Shown in pieces: positions 16,936-26,650 of a stretch of 64,000 nt of DNA. The first letter of the stretch is position 1. Every line of letters begins with the position of its first letter. A program made the position numbers and the translations under genes. The notes below the pieces were generated by a model that saw only the letters and a program-made list of their open reading frames with translations, ran no database searches and had not been told where the DNA came from. Source of the DNA: Pycnococcus provasolii (taxonomy: Eukaryota; Chlorophyta; Pseudoscourfieldiophyceae; Pseudoscourfieldiales; Pycnococcaceae); NCBI GenBank assembly GCA_938743325.2, contig OW568863.1, positions 372,001 to 436,000 on the forward strand, given 5' to 3'.

Positions 16936-19377
16936 ATGTTAACATCACGTTCAACAACATGTTCACATCACGTTCGTTCCCGTTCCCGTTCCTGTTCCGT
17001 TCCACACCAAATCTCGCCTCATATTCTCGCCACGTTGTCGTCCACGAGGTCCACGAGGTCGTCCACTCTCGCCACGATGTTGAACGACATCACAAACAAG
17101 CCGTCTCTTCACGGAAAGCCACTGACAACGAAACAGAAGAGAGTGAAGCGAGCAGTTGCAGGGGCTCAGGCGCGTTGGGGAGTGAACAAGAGCCCACGTG
17201 TAGAGGGCGTTGCATGTGCGCCGACGCCGATGCTGACGGGTGATGGAGGCGCTGCGGATGAGCCGATGCCGAGGCTGACGGGTGACGGATGCGCAGCGGA
17301 TGAGCCGACGCCGATGTTCCGTTCAACAGTCGTGTCTACTTGCTGCGGGTATACAGCTGAGTCCTTCACGACGAACACATTCAAGGCTTACGTCGCCTAC
17401 CTGATGAGGAAATTTGCAGACCAAGTCGAACAAGGTGAAGGTTCCGACACGGTCGTTCCGACGTGCGTTGGAAAGAGCGGGAGCACCGAATTACACATAG
17501 AGCAGCGTGGAGGAAAGAATGTGTATGTGGTTCGATCAGCAGATTGTACCACGTGCTCAGAATCTTCGCGGCTGTGTACGGCTTGTTCGTCGATGCGTCC
17601 GAGACGTCACGCGGAGCGGGTTAAGCAAAGCGCAGAGTGCATTGCGACGAACGCAGTGCCTTTCTCGGAGGAACGGGCGGTCCACGTCGGCGTTGGGCCT
17701 CTACGCCTCCGCGCTGTGACCACGCAACGTGATCTACTTCGTCAGAAGCTCGTTCGTGCTGAGAAGCGAAGATTCAAGGAGGGGATTCTCGTTTCTGGGA
17801 CTTCTAAGAGGAACGTGCATAAGCTATTCGATGCCGTCGATAGTGAAGCTGCTAAAGCCACGTCAACTGACCCGGTGCTACAAGCCTTGTGGCAAGCACA
17901 GACTAGCCACAGGCACAAACGCGGATCCCAGAAGAAGGGCATTAGGTATGCGCCGGAGGTATTGGCATTTGCGTTGTCATTGCTGAGTCGGACGAGCGCG
18001 AAAACCTACGACAATCTGCGCATGGCTTTTGGGTTGCCAGCACTAAGTACAGTTCGCAAGGCACGAGGGCGCGCTGTACAGGAGAAGGACGGTGTATCGT
18101 TCACAGCGTTGGCCACCTGGTCAAAGAAACGAGAGCAAAGTCCCTCGCTAACTGAAGCCTACAAGGACGGCATCCTTTCGTTCGATTCGATGAAGACGCA
18201 GGCGAAAATTCTGTATGACGCACACAACAGAAAAGTAATCGGCCTACAAGACAACGACTTGGAGGTGTCAGCTGCACTCAACGCATTGAGAAAATTGGCA
18301 GAGGAGCCATCAGCACCCCCCGTGGTGCGTCACACAGAGCATCACCTCGTGTTCTTTTGGACGTGTCTGCGGCAACAGATTTCTTCCCAATTCATCGCCG
18401 CCCGCTACAACGTAGCCAGTTTGGGAGCCGACATGATCATACGCGAGTTGCATAAGATTATTCGCGAGCTTCACAGACATGGATTTGGCGTCCGTGCCGT
18501 CGTGTCCGACGGTGCTACTGAAAATAGAGCGGCCTTTGATGCTATCTGCGAGCGTGGCGAGGACGGCGTGCTCTCCTTCAGGCATGCGTCGACCGACGAA
18601 TCTATCATCGTTTTGGCAGATATGCCACACGTGGTGAAGAGGATGAGGAATGCACTGGAGTCATCGTCATCAACACGCTCGTCTCGCAATCTTTTGCTTG
18701 ATAACCAGAAGATAAGCCTTGAGAATCTAGAATTAGCTTGGTTGCGCACTGGAGGGAAGCGCATGTCGCAACTTACATTGGGCGGTGCGCAGGGAAGGTG
18801 CAAACTAACCTAGGCGCATTTCCGACTTGACGCGTTTTCCAGGATGCGTGTTCCATTGGCAGTGCAGGTGTTCGGTCGCGGGGCTCAATGGGTCCTAGAG
18901 CAGTATGGCATCGGTGGGAGACGTGCGCAGATCGAGATGATGGAGCATGTTGACAACATGGTGGACATATGCAATGGTCGTCTTGACAAATGCGAGTTCG
19001 ACGCGTTGAGACGTTGCATGGAGTTCTTCGACCGTTGGGAGAGGCAAACTCTTGACAAGCCATGCAACGGCCTCCCTCGAGAGTTGTTCGCTGACATTCG
19101 GACCCTCTGCGCCGGACTAACGGAGTTGAAACGTAGAGTTCCAGACATCGTGTTAGCAAGGACAAGTCAAGACTGCGTCGAGAATCATTTTAATGTGCTC
19201 AGGCATAGTGCAGGTGGATCGCAGAGCATTAGCGCGCGCGAAGCAAACGTCGGAGATGGGATATCAACAGCGGTGCGTTCGACGATGCCGACGATGAATG
19301 GAAACTCGTCGAAGAGCCCGTTTCGAGTCGCAACAAATCCTTCACTGGTAGTCCAACATTTGTTTGGAAACAAGTGA
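16936..19377 (+). pseudogene. TE-B transposase, P/THAP9-like, with one in-frame TAG
   Basis: The reading frame is continuous from ATG 16936 (or ATG 17077) to 19377 except for a TAG at 18811-18813. P-type motifs are APEVLAFALSLLSRTSAKTY, ILSFDSM, VVSDGATENRAAF, LADMPHVVKRMRNALE and TSQDCVENHFNVLR. The stop falls inside the conserved KLT-x-AHF...RMRV-LA block, which aligns with KLSPECFEL...RLRVDLA in TE-C. A nonsense mutation (or readthrough) therefore explains it better than an intron. A CX2CX6CX2C cluster (CTTCSESSRLCTAC) lies in the N-terminal half; no THAP finger was recognised. The end is 12 bp from the convergent companion gene. Confidence 0.8.
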
Positions 19378-19389
19378 TTGGCTTGTAAT

Positions 19390-20836
19390 TTACACTTCCC
19401 CCTCATGTGAAGACTGTGATGACGACGACGCCATTAGGTCTTCAAATGCCTCTGTAATATCCTGTGACAATTTCGCATCGTCGACTGCGATGATCGCCTT
19501 CGCACGTTCACTGGCGTGGCGCGCGAGCACCATCAACTCTGACCGCGTAGAAGCCATTTTCTTCGATACGAACTTGCGACAAAAATCCTTCCCCCGCATC
19601 TGCGAGTATTTCGTCACAAGCTCCTTGAGCAAACTACACGGCGCCTCATTAGTGAATGCTGTCATTAATAATGTTCTCACTATAGGATCATTAATGATCG
19701 CCTGTTCGATAGCTGTGGTTAGCTCGCCTCCATAGCTGACTAATTGTTCCGTCGAAAGATTCGCCGTGTAGAACGACTCAAATCGACAAATGAGACGGAA
19801 CGCATCCTTCGTCACGCAGTGTAGTCCATCCTTCTGATGCTCGCGAGCTACTATCAGATCGATAGGAAGCTGCGAGAGCCGCGCTGTCTCTACGTCGATG
19901 ATGCCTCCACTGAGAATGCCGGAGGTATTGAGGTCGTGCCTACCGCGAGCGCTCTTTTTGCACGCGTGCAGTAACCACCCGCTGATGTAGTAGAGCAATG
20001 AATTCAGTGCTAGAACAAGCATTTCCGACGAGCCCACGGTGTCGTTCGTCTCGCTCGTGTCGCCTGCGAAGCCACCCCCGCCGTCGTCGTGTTCTCGTGG
20101 TATTATTATTCGTCGCTGAGGCGCCAACGCCTTGGTAAACGAGTCTTGAATGTGATCAAAAAAGTCCACTGCACTCTCGCGACTGATTTGCGAGTGCGCG
20201 CAAGAGTCTGCAACATATGCGATCCGCAGTTGCCAAACTGATTGCTCAAATCTGATAAGTCTCTGCGCCTCCACGATGCCGGGAATCGTCAAGTTCTCTG
20301 CCAACACGTAGGCTAGAGAGATCAAAACTGACTCCACGTCTTGACACGTCCAGATGTTGGTACCCATAGCTTCGCTCAGCAGATCCTCCGACGACGGAAC
20401 AACACTAAAGACCCAGTCGACGACGTCTTCGAAGCCAGTGTCTTCGCTCAGACGCGGGCTTTTAGTAGCAGCCTTTAGGCCTTTCTTCTTCTTGTACTCG
20501 CCCAGCTGGTACGCTGCTTGCGTGTGTGTCATGTCATGCTTGAGTAGAAGTGCCTGAAACGCTGGGTTCTTGGCCGGACACCGCGACCCTGCAGCGACAC
20601 CCACGGCAGTGAAGAAGGCAAACAGGTCGTCGATTGCATCTTGCTTGATGCGTTTCCTCTTCTCACCTACGCGAAAAGAAATTTCTCAATCCACAACAAA
20701 ATTTCACATGTTTTGAGTGTGGAGTGTTTGAGGTAACAGTGTTAGTAAGAGGTTCTTAGCATTACTTTTGTGGACTTTAGCATTATTTGTACGTACCAGC
20801 TTGTGGCGTGACATCGTCGCGCGCAGACGACGCCAT
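19390..20836 (-). CDS. TE-B companion protein (YISGW family), spliced
   Basis: Exon 1 is 20836-20797 (ATG at 20836) and exon 2 is 20666-19390. The 130-bp intron starts GTACGT and ends CGTAG, and the join preserves the frame, giving 438 residues. The centre contains LNSLLYYISGWLLHACKK. The C-terminal part (KELVTKYSQMRGKDFCRKF) and the N-terminal domain (AIDDLFAFF...LLLKHDM) are both similar to the TE-C companion. No catalytic motif is seen. YISGW resembles the YIAGYV-type segment I recall after the RNase H core in P/THAP9 transposases, which the catalytic protein of this element lacks. I infer a transposase partner subunit. Confidence 0.72.
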
Positions 20837-21584
20837 GGTCGAGAGTCTCCGTTCAAAATGTTTTTAAAGGTTGGGGTTTGGCAAGGTCTTGTTCAATTTT
20901 GAAACCCCTACCGGACAGTTCAGTTTTCATCGGGCTACAACGGGAGTCGCTACCCCATTGTAATAACCCCTTGGTTGAAGCAAGGCCAGGGAACCGGGGT
21001 TTGCCCCATCTAATAAGGGTTATCGCAAGCAAGGGGAAACGCGAGCAGTTTCCTCCTATATTTTGTCCAGTTTTTGTCACGATTGCCCACTCTGGGAGCA
21101 CAGCTTGTCCCAGTATGTACAAGGGTGTTGGTTGGATCTGCCAAGCTTGCGAGCTGGTACAGTTTGCCAAACCTCCGACTGGGTTATTAACATTCCTGCT
21201 CCCAAGGCGGCAATCTTGTTTTTCAGGATGCCCACCCTACGAGCACACCTTGCCAGAAAAACTACAAGGGCATGGCTTGTTTTTGCCAAGCTAGAGAAGG
21301 TGGTACATTTTACCTAACCTCCGACTGGGTTAGGGCTAGGGCTAGAGGTTTGGCTTGTGTATTTCCCCTTGTTGCAAGCACCAAACAGGTGCATCCAAAC
21401 TGGTTCTGCGAGGGATCCCCTGCTACTGCCACTCAGGTCCAGGTGGACGGGTTCCCTTCGCTTTTTTGTCCGTTGTCACAGTTCCAGGTTCCAGCATGGC
21501 GTTCCAGGAGACACGCACCTTGCAGGCGCGTGTCCACCTTCCCCTCTGCAAGTTCCCTTACATCAGAAGGCCATACGTCCCATC
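20837..21584. other. TE-B/TE-C boundary and TE-C subterminal region
   Basis: Contains the TE-B right end (20903-20973), its duplication, the resumed TE-C inner inverted block (to 21001), and two degenerate copies of a roughly 95-bp direct repeat near 21091-21187 and 21236-21332. No gene is supported before 21585. Confidence 0.6.
21091..21332. repeat. Degenerate ~95-bp direct repeat in TE-C
   Basis: Both copies share the order gagcaca, tacaaggg, gccaagct, ggtaca and the closing block CTAACCTCCGACTGGGTTA (first copy CAAACCTCCGACTGGGTTA). This could be a subterminal transposase-binding region. Boundaries are approximate. Confidence 0.55.
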
Positions 21585-23324
21585 ATGGCGTACTCCAATC
21601 GTCAGAAGAAGCCGGCAATGTCACCCACGGCAAGGTCAGAGTTGGAAGGTTTCTTCGCCGGCCGGAACATGCTGCACGGGCAGAGGCCCCGAGAGGGCAC
21701 TGTGCCCGAACTCGACGCCATCATGGAGAAGCACGACTTGAACGGTGATCAGGTGTCGCGTTGTCTAAGAAATTGGCGTGACGCGCGCCAGCTTGCCACA
21801 TGCCCACGCGCACAAAAGCTGATAATCGATAGAGACAAACTGAGTCGCGACCTCAAGTCAACCACTGCGTGTCTTTATCAAACGGAACGGGTTAGGAAAT
21901 ACAGAGCTTGTGGAGACAACGCGCAATGGCCTGATACTCTATACGACGAACTGGCCAAGCACATCCGTGATCGGCTAGAACAAATCTGCGATATCACGTC
22001 GGAGTGCGCTGCAACATCTCTCCGTCAGATTAGCTCGTGTGCGCTGAGGAGAAATAAAAAAGTAGCAGATACTTTATTTCCGTTTCGTGAACGCGTTGTG
22101 GCTGCACTGGCTAAGGTTAAAGTTGCTAGGAGCGTCGCGCTTTTGATGGCCGTTCAGTTGGACCAACAGCTCAACTTTGAATGGAATAAGTTAGCGTTTC
22201 AGACAGACAATGTTGTTTACGACCTAGTCCCGGACGACTCGTTGTATCAAGAACTCCGCGCAGATAGTGTTCTATATTACATATCAGGCTGGCTTGTGTC
22301 GAAAGAACTAACACGTGCTCACAAAAACAACGATGCATTTGTGAGCGTCTGGGTTGTCCACAACACGTGCGTGCATGATGACGCGAAAGCTGCTGGCCTG
22401 CCTACGGGGGCCGTCCTCCGTCGGCAGCGCAGACACAACGCACTTATCTGCGCATCGGAACAACTTTTCGCGTTTATTCGACGCATAGAAGTCGTCGTGG
22501 AGCGGGCATTCAAAAGTTCAATCCTGGTCATAAGAACAAACGGGTTAAACGAGTTACGAGACAGCATTTTGAAGTCTACAACATTTTCTGAGTATTGGTC
22601 ATCTGTGGTCAAGACTACGGTCGAGCTAGGATTAGTCGACGGGAATGTGCTATTATCGTCGCTCAGAGAGTCTGCGGTGTTAATGGAAGAGAGAATCGTT
22701 ACAGCATTTCTCAAGTGTAGAGGCAATGACCTCGCGACTCAGCTTCGCGCCTTGTATAGGCGCAAAGACCAACAAGAGGCCCTGGCTACGCGTCAAAAAT
22801 TGGCGGCAGCTTCCACAAAGAGTAAGCGCGTGAGTGACAGCGCCCGTTCCCTCGTCGCGTCGCCATCGAATCCCGATCACAGGCCTCGATCCGCAGCACA
22901 TCGCACCCCTGCGAGAACGGATGCATCGGCGGCACCTCGCACTCTTGCGACATCTGCGGAACCAAACGCATCGGCGGCACCTCGCACTCTTGCGACATCT
23001 GCGGAACCAAACGCATCGGCGGCATCTCGCACTCTTGCGACATCTGCGGAACCAAACGCATCGGCGGCACCTCGCACTCTTGCGACATCTGCGGAACCAA
23101 ACGCATCGGCGGCACCTCGCACTCTTGCGACATCTGCGGAACCAAACGCATCGGCGGCACCTCGCACTCTTGCGACATCTGCGGAACCAAACGCATCGGC
23201 GGCACCTCGCACTCTTGCGACATCTGCGGAACCAAACGCATCTGAGGAGGACGCTCTTGACGGCTTCGAGAGCACATTCGAAGACCTTCTCGACGATGTC
23301 GACGATGAGGTTGCACTTCTAGAT

Positions 23325-23361
<37 letters not shown>

Positions 23362-23384
23362 GTGACGATGACGATGACGAGTGA
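21585..23384 (+). CDS. TE-C companion protein (YISGW family) with 15-residue repeats
   Basis: A 599-residue protein from the ATG at 21585, chosen because the similarity to the TE-B companion starts just after it. The N-terminal domain is ELEGFFAG...LDAIMEKHDLN, followed later by ADSVLYYISGWLVSKEL and a helical region. A low-complexity tail has seven 15-residue copies of ASAAPRTLATSAEPN (45-bp DNA repeats, about 22921-23240), then DALDGFESTFEDLLDDVDDE and a poly-Asp end. No enzyme motif is visible. Convergent with the transposase gene, stops 39 bp apart. Likely a transposition partner protein by its conserved pairing. Confidence 0.72.
22921..23240 (+). repeat. 45-bp in-frame tandem repeats
   Basis: About seven nearly identical copies encode ASAAPRTLATSAEPN; one copy has SAASR. 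High identity suggests recent expansion. Confidence 0.85.
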
Positions 23385-23423
23385 CGAGTGAGACGGCTGA
23401 TTGCAAGGCGCGTAGCAGATGGG

Positions 23424-26192
23424 CTACAAAGGTGGCGGTGGTGGTGGCAGCGGATCGACGAGCGACACCTCGCTTCGTTCACAGTTCCCACGTCGAGATG
23501 ATTCTTGTGAAGCAACTCTAATGGCATTCGCCACGACGGCTGAAGCATCCGCTTGCATCGTCGTTGGCGCGCTTCCGCCACCTGCCGACGACCCGTACCG
23601 GCAATTATTGAAATGGTTTTCAGCCACATCTTGATTGGTGATACGCCGCAGAGATATGGTTCGCCATTCATTCTCATCCAAATGCGTCAAACACATTACC
23701 ACTGAACCTAGAATGAGGTATTGCATGTCAGTCCAACACTCCACTGTGAGAAATTCGACAGCCTTGGAGGTGTCCTTCCAGTTCTTGAACCACACGAGTA
23801 TGCCAGCCAATTCTGATATTCTTGGATCGTACGGAGAATACATCGTTCCATATCTTGAATTGCATATGTCAACAAGACGATTCACAGTCCTAGACAGTTC
23901 TACGACACCTTGGAGACAAGCACATTCTGACTTTTGCGCGACCAAATCTGAACACATGTGAGAAACTGATTTTGATAGTACTCGCATTGCCAGATCCACA
24001 CGAAGCCTTGAGCTAGGAGTTAACTCAAAGCACTCGGGACTTAACTTATTCACTCGGAGAGTTGTAACTGAGCCTCCTCCTCCGTACATCTTCCATGCAG
24101 TTTCAATCGTCTTCAAAGTGACCGGGAATCCATTGAGCTTCATAGACCACTCACTAGTATCCGCGTCTGAACGTTCCATGTTATTTCTTATTTTTTTAAC
24201 CGCGTGGGGCATGTCTCCGATAAGAACTATAGGAGAATCCCATACTGGATGCCGAATGGCGACCTTCAACTTGGCGAACTGTTGGAGCTTAAGGCGGTGG
24301 ACTTCTTCAGGTGTGATGCACTCGTCCACTGTCATGGTTGCGAGCGCCTCCATAGTGGCGCGGTTGTCCGCTGACCCGTCCATGCATACTGAAGCCACGA
24401 CAAAGTTTCGTTCTGCCAACTTTATGATGATTTCCATGATTAAAGCGTATGTCAGATGAGCCTTGATCGACCCCCAATTGACTTTCGCGACGAGGTACTG
24501 AAGCTTTTCTCGCGCGTCAATTGTAGTGCAATATACGACGAAGTGCCTACTCGCGAGCTCCGGCTGAGTGCGATCGATAGACGGCGTGTCGTTCAATGCT
24601 GACTTGCAATGTTTTGCGAACATGCGCAACACAACGTCTGGCTCCCGGATTTCGTTGGCAAGGCCTACGAAGGCACCTGTGGATGTGAACTGAAAACTGC
24701 GTCTCGTTATCATGTCGTCGCCACACAGTGCCAAACGCCGTGTATGCCCGTTCACCTGCTTGGATCGAGTCGAATTCTCGCGGCTCGTTTGCTGTCGTGC
24801 CATCTCATCCAAAACTTCGTCAAGAACGCCTGACTTGCTTGCCTTCCCTGCGACTCGCGACTTATGACGCCGCAGCGTGCTTGGTGACGGCAATCCGGGC
24901 ATCAACAACCTGACGAGGTCGTAATGCTTATCGTGCGAGAGCAAGCAGGCATACTCAAGCACCGGACGGCTGTACCGGCGAACGTTTCCGGGTACCGATG
25001 TCATCTCCATAATTTCATTCCAAATGTCCATGAAATCATGGTTGTCACTGTGCTTTTTGATGAAGACTGGGTTCGCCGCGCGAAGAACCGCGACGATATT
25101 CGCGTCGTCAGATACTTCGACTCCAGTGTCCTTTCGATGTTGTGCGATGAGCGCTCGACGGTGCTGTTGCAATAATGTTTTTCTATGAGTAGCTTGCTCG
25201 TTAAGAGCTGCTTCGGCGAGCAATGGTTCCCGTGCTATCACTTTCTTAGACGCATTACTTGGTGCACCGTTTCGCAGATGTTCTTCGCGCGAGGCGACTG
25301 CTTTCCACACCCGACTGCGATGAGCATTGCAGGCCTCACACCGCTTGGCGTTATGTTGAACAAGTCCCAGTCCGCCACACGCGTGTAAGGCTGTGACACC
25401 CGAAGCGCTTGACACGCGCATGCCAAGCGCCTCGTCGAGCACAGGCGTTTGACCACCTTCTTCGACAAAGTCTGAAATGTTCGCGCGTAAAGAATCGACA
25501 ACGACGCTTCTCCATGCTCTCCTCTTTTCAGGTTGTACATCATTCTCTGTGAACCCTGAGCACGACGACTTCCTTTTTTTGCGTTGTGCCATGGATGACA
25601 CCCGTGCTTCTTCTGGTAAGTGCGACGTTCTCGAAGCCTCAACTGCGGCCGCTTCCTTCCCTGTTAAGGCTGCCCTCGCTTTTGCGCAGGTATTTGCCAC
25701 CCTTGTACGTTTCATGCCTTTTTTTTCCTGTGCAAATTTATGAAACGGTTGAAGTACTTTGGACGAATGTAAGGGCGATAATACATCACCGGTACGAGAG
25801 TAGAGGTGGCCTGTGGCGGGTTCGCCGCGAGCGGCAGTCTGCGAGGCCATGTCGGCGTCCTTTGAAAGGCTATTTGGCAAGTTCGATGTCTCCTTTGTGC
25901 TAACGGTTGGTACTTTTTGCTGGCCTGTGGCGGGTTCGCCGCGAGCGGCAGTCTGCGAGGCCATGTCGGCGTCCTTTGAAAGGCTATTTGGCAAGTTCGA
26001 TGTCTCCTTTGTGCTAACGGTTGGTACTTTTTGCTGGCCTGTGGCGGGTTCGCCGCGAGCGGCAGTCTGCGAGGCCATGTCGGCGTCCTTTGAAAGGCTA
26101 TTTGGCAAGTTCGATGTCTCCTTTGTGCTAACAGTTGGTACTTTTTGCTGGCCTGTGGCGGGTTCGCCGCGAGCGGCAGTCTGCGAGGCCAT
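23424..26192 (-). CDS. TE-C transposase, P/THAP9-like
   Basis: 922 residues from the ATG at 26192. The first about 130 residues are three full and one partial copy of a 39-residue repeat beginning MASQTAARGEPATG, so each copy offers an in-frame Met and the true start is uncertain. The core has SRPVLEYACLLSHDKHYDLV, CGDDMITRRSF, VCMDGSADNRATM, VLIGDMPHAVKKIRNNMERS and ITNQDVAENHFNNCR, in the order of P-element/THAP9 RNase H-fold transposases. A Cys pair, RCEACNAHR, lies upstream. The protein ends shortly after the NQD..ENHF block and lacks a YIAGYV-type segment. No premature stop. Confidence 0.82.
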   Translation of the reverse strand: MASQTAARGEPATGQQKVPTVSTKETSNLPNSLSKDADMASQTAARGEPATGQQKVPTVSTKETSNLPNSLSKDADMASQTAARGEPATGQQKVPTVSTKETSNLPNSLSKDADMASQTAARGEPATGHLYSRTGDVLSPLHSSKVLQPFHKFAQEKKGMKRTRVANTCAKARAALTGKEAAAVEASRTSHLPEEARVSSMAQRKKRKSSCSGFTENDVQPEKRRAWRSVVVDSLRANISDFVEEGGQTPVLDEALGMRVSSASGVTALHACGGLGLVQHNAKRCEACNAHRSRVWKAVASREEHLRNGAPSNASKKVIAREPLLAEAALNEQATHRKTLLQQHRRALIAQHRKDTGVEVSDDANIVAVLRAANPVFIKKHSDNHDFMDIWNEIMEMTSVPGNVRRYSRPVLEYACLLSHDKHYDLVRLLMPGLPSPSTLRRHKSRVAGKASKSGVLDEVLDEMARQQTSRENSTRSKQVNGHTRRLALCGDDMITRRSFQFTSTGAFVGLANEIREPDVVLRMFAKHCKSALNDTPSIDRTQPELASRHFVVYCTTIDAREKLQYLVAKVNWGSIKAHLTYALIMEIIIKLAERNFVVASVCMDGSADNRATMEALATMTVDECITPEEVHRLKLQQFAKLKVAIRHPVWDSPIVLIGDMPHAVKKIRNNMERSDADTSEWSMKLNGFPVTLKTIETAWKMYGGGGSVTTLRVNKLSPECFELTPSSRLRVDLAMRVLSKSVSHMCSDLVAQKSECACLQGVVELSRTVNRLVDICNSRYGTMYSPYDPRISELAGILVWFKNWKDTSKAVEFLTVECWTDMQYLILGSVVMCLTHLDENEWRTISLRRITNQDVAENHFNNCRYGSSAGGGSAPTTMQADASAVVANAIRVASQESSRRGNCERSEVSLVDPLPPPPPPL
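25809..26192. repeat. 117-bp tandem repeats (3.3 copies)
   Basis: Units start near GGCCTGTGGCGGGTTCGCCG on the plus strand and are almost identical. They encode the N-terminal 39-residue repeats of the TE-C transposase. Confidence 0.88.
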
Positions 26193-26538
26193 GTCAAGGT
26201 TCTATGTGTAAGTTGTCGTGTGTGGATGAGTTTATGTTAGATCAAAAAAACAAAAACTCTATCTATAAACCCTGGCCCAAACTTTGCACGCGTGTTCAAC
26301 ACACAGGTACGGACATTTCTGATAGAACGGAATGTGATTTTCATAGGCAGATTGTTCACAACCCTGAGAAATGTAAGAGCCACGCACCTGTTGACCCGCC
26401 ATTGTCGGAGGAGAATGACGGGGCTGGCCAAACAGATTAGGGTACAAACAAAATCCGCTAACCCCGGTTCCCTGGCCTTGCTTCAACGGGGCCCAACGGG
26501 AGTGACCGGCCCATACGTTAATATGCCCTTGTGTGTAG

Positions 26539-26648
26539 TTTAGTTAGGGCTTTCATTTGCAAGTCTCAGAACACCGAACTGACGTCGTTAAGGCCGCCGT
26601 TCACCTGTGCAAACCTTGTGTATTCCAGAGTTTTTCTCGGGATAGAAC
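26539..26648 (-). repeat. TE-A right inverted repeat, outer 110 bp
   Basis: This is the exact reverse complement of 14651-14760. It is separated from its inner part by the TE-C insertion and followed by the TA duplication at 26649-26650. Confidence 0.9.
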
Positions 26649-26650
26649 TA

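Larger units (their letters stand above)
16802..20973. mobile_element. TE-B: P-like DNA transposon nested in TE-C
   Basis: Length 4172 bp. Ends are CAAGGGG...CCCCTTG with a perfect 31-bp inverted repeat (16802-16832 and 20943-20973). A non-matching spacer (9 bp left, 13 bp right) separates it from an inner perfect 27-bp inverted block (16842-16868 and 20903-20929). The duplication GTTGAAG flanks it (16795-16801 and 20974-20980). The end sequence aligns with that of TE-C (AAGGG..ATTA..ATGGG..ACTCC), and gene content is the same but inverted. The Drosophila P element also has 31-bp ends but an 8-bp duplication. Confidence 0.88.
16754..26531. mobile_element. TE-C: P-like DNA transposon with two convergent genes, interrupted by TE-B
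   Basis: Ends are CAAGGGC...GCCCTTG with a perfect 33-bp inverted repeat (16754-16786 and 26499-26531). It is flanked by the 7-bp duplication TGTGTAG (16747-16753 and 26532-26538). Inside, after unmatched spacers of 8 bp (left) and 11 bp (right), there is a second 28-bp inverted block. That block is 16795-16801 joined to 20981-21001 on the left, and ends at 26487 on the right. About 5.6 kb without TE-B. It encodes a P/THAP9-like transposase (minus) and a companion protein (plus), both open throughout, so it may be autonomous. Confidence 0.88.
14651..26648 (+). mobile_element. TE-A: Tc1/mariner-like DNA transposon, interrupted by TE-C
   Basis: The left inverted repeat is 14651-14860. The right one is split into 16654-16753 and 26539-26648. 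Joined, the right repeat is the exact reverse complement of the left over 210 bp by my base-by-base comparison. TA duplications flank it at 14649-14650 and 26649-26650. Without the insert the element is about 2.2 kb and holds one transposase gene. TA targeting and the transposase motifs place it in the IS630/Tc1/mariner group. Perfect repeats imply a young element. Confidence 0.9.

Noticed and set aside
16936-17700. N-terminal THAP zinc finger in the P-like transposases
   Set aside because: No C2CH THAP spacing or AVPTIF-like motif was found; only CxxC pairs are present.
18780-18842. Intron that would remove the TAG in the TE-B transposase
   Set aside because: Any GT-AG pair nearby would also delete the KLT..AHF..RM block, which aligns with TE-C; a single nonsense codon in a continuous frame is simpler.
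21496-21741. Start of the TE-C companion at ATG 21496
   Set aside because: That ATG is in another frame; similarity to the TE-B companion begins just after the in-frame ATG at 21585.
25809-26192. CRISPR array
   Set aside because: The 117-bp units are contiguous and near-identical with no spacers, lie in a eukaryotic transposon and are in frame with a transposase.
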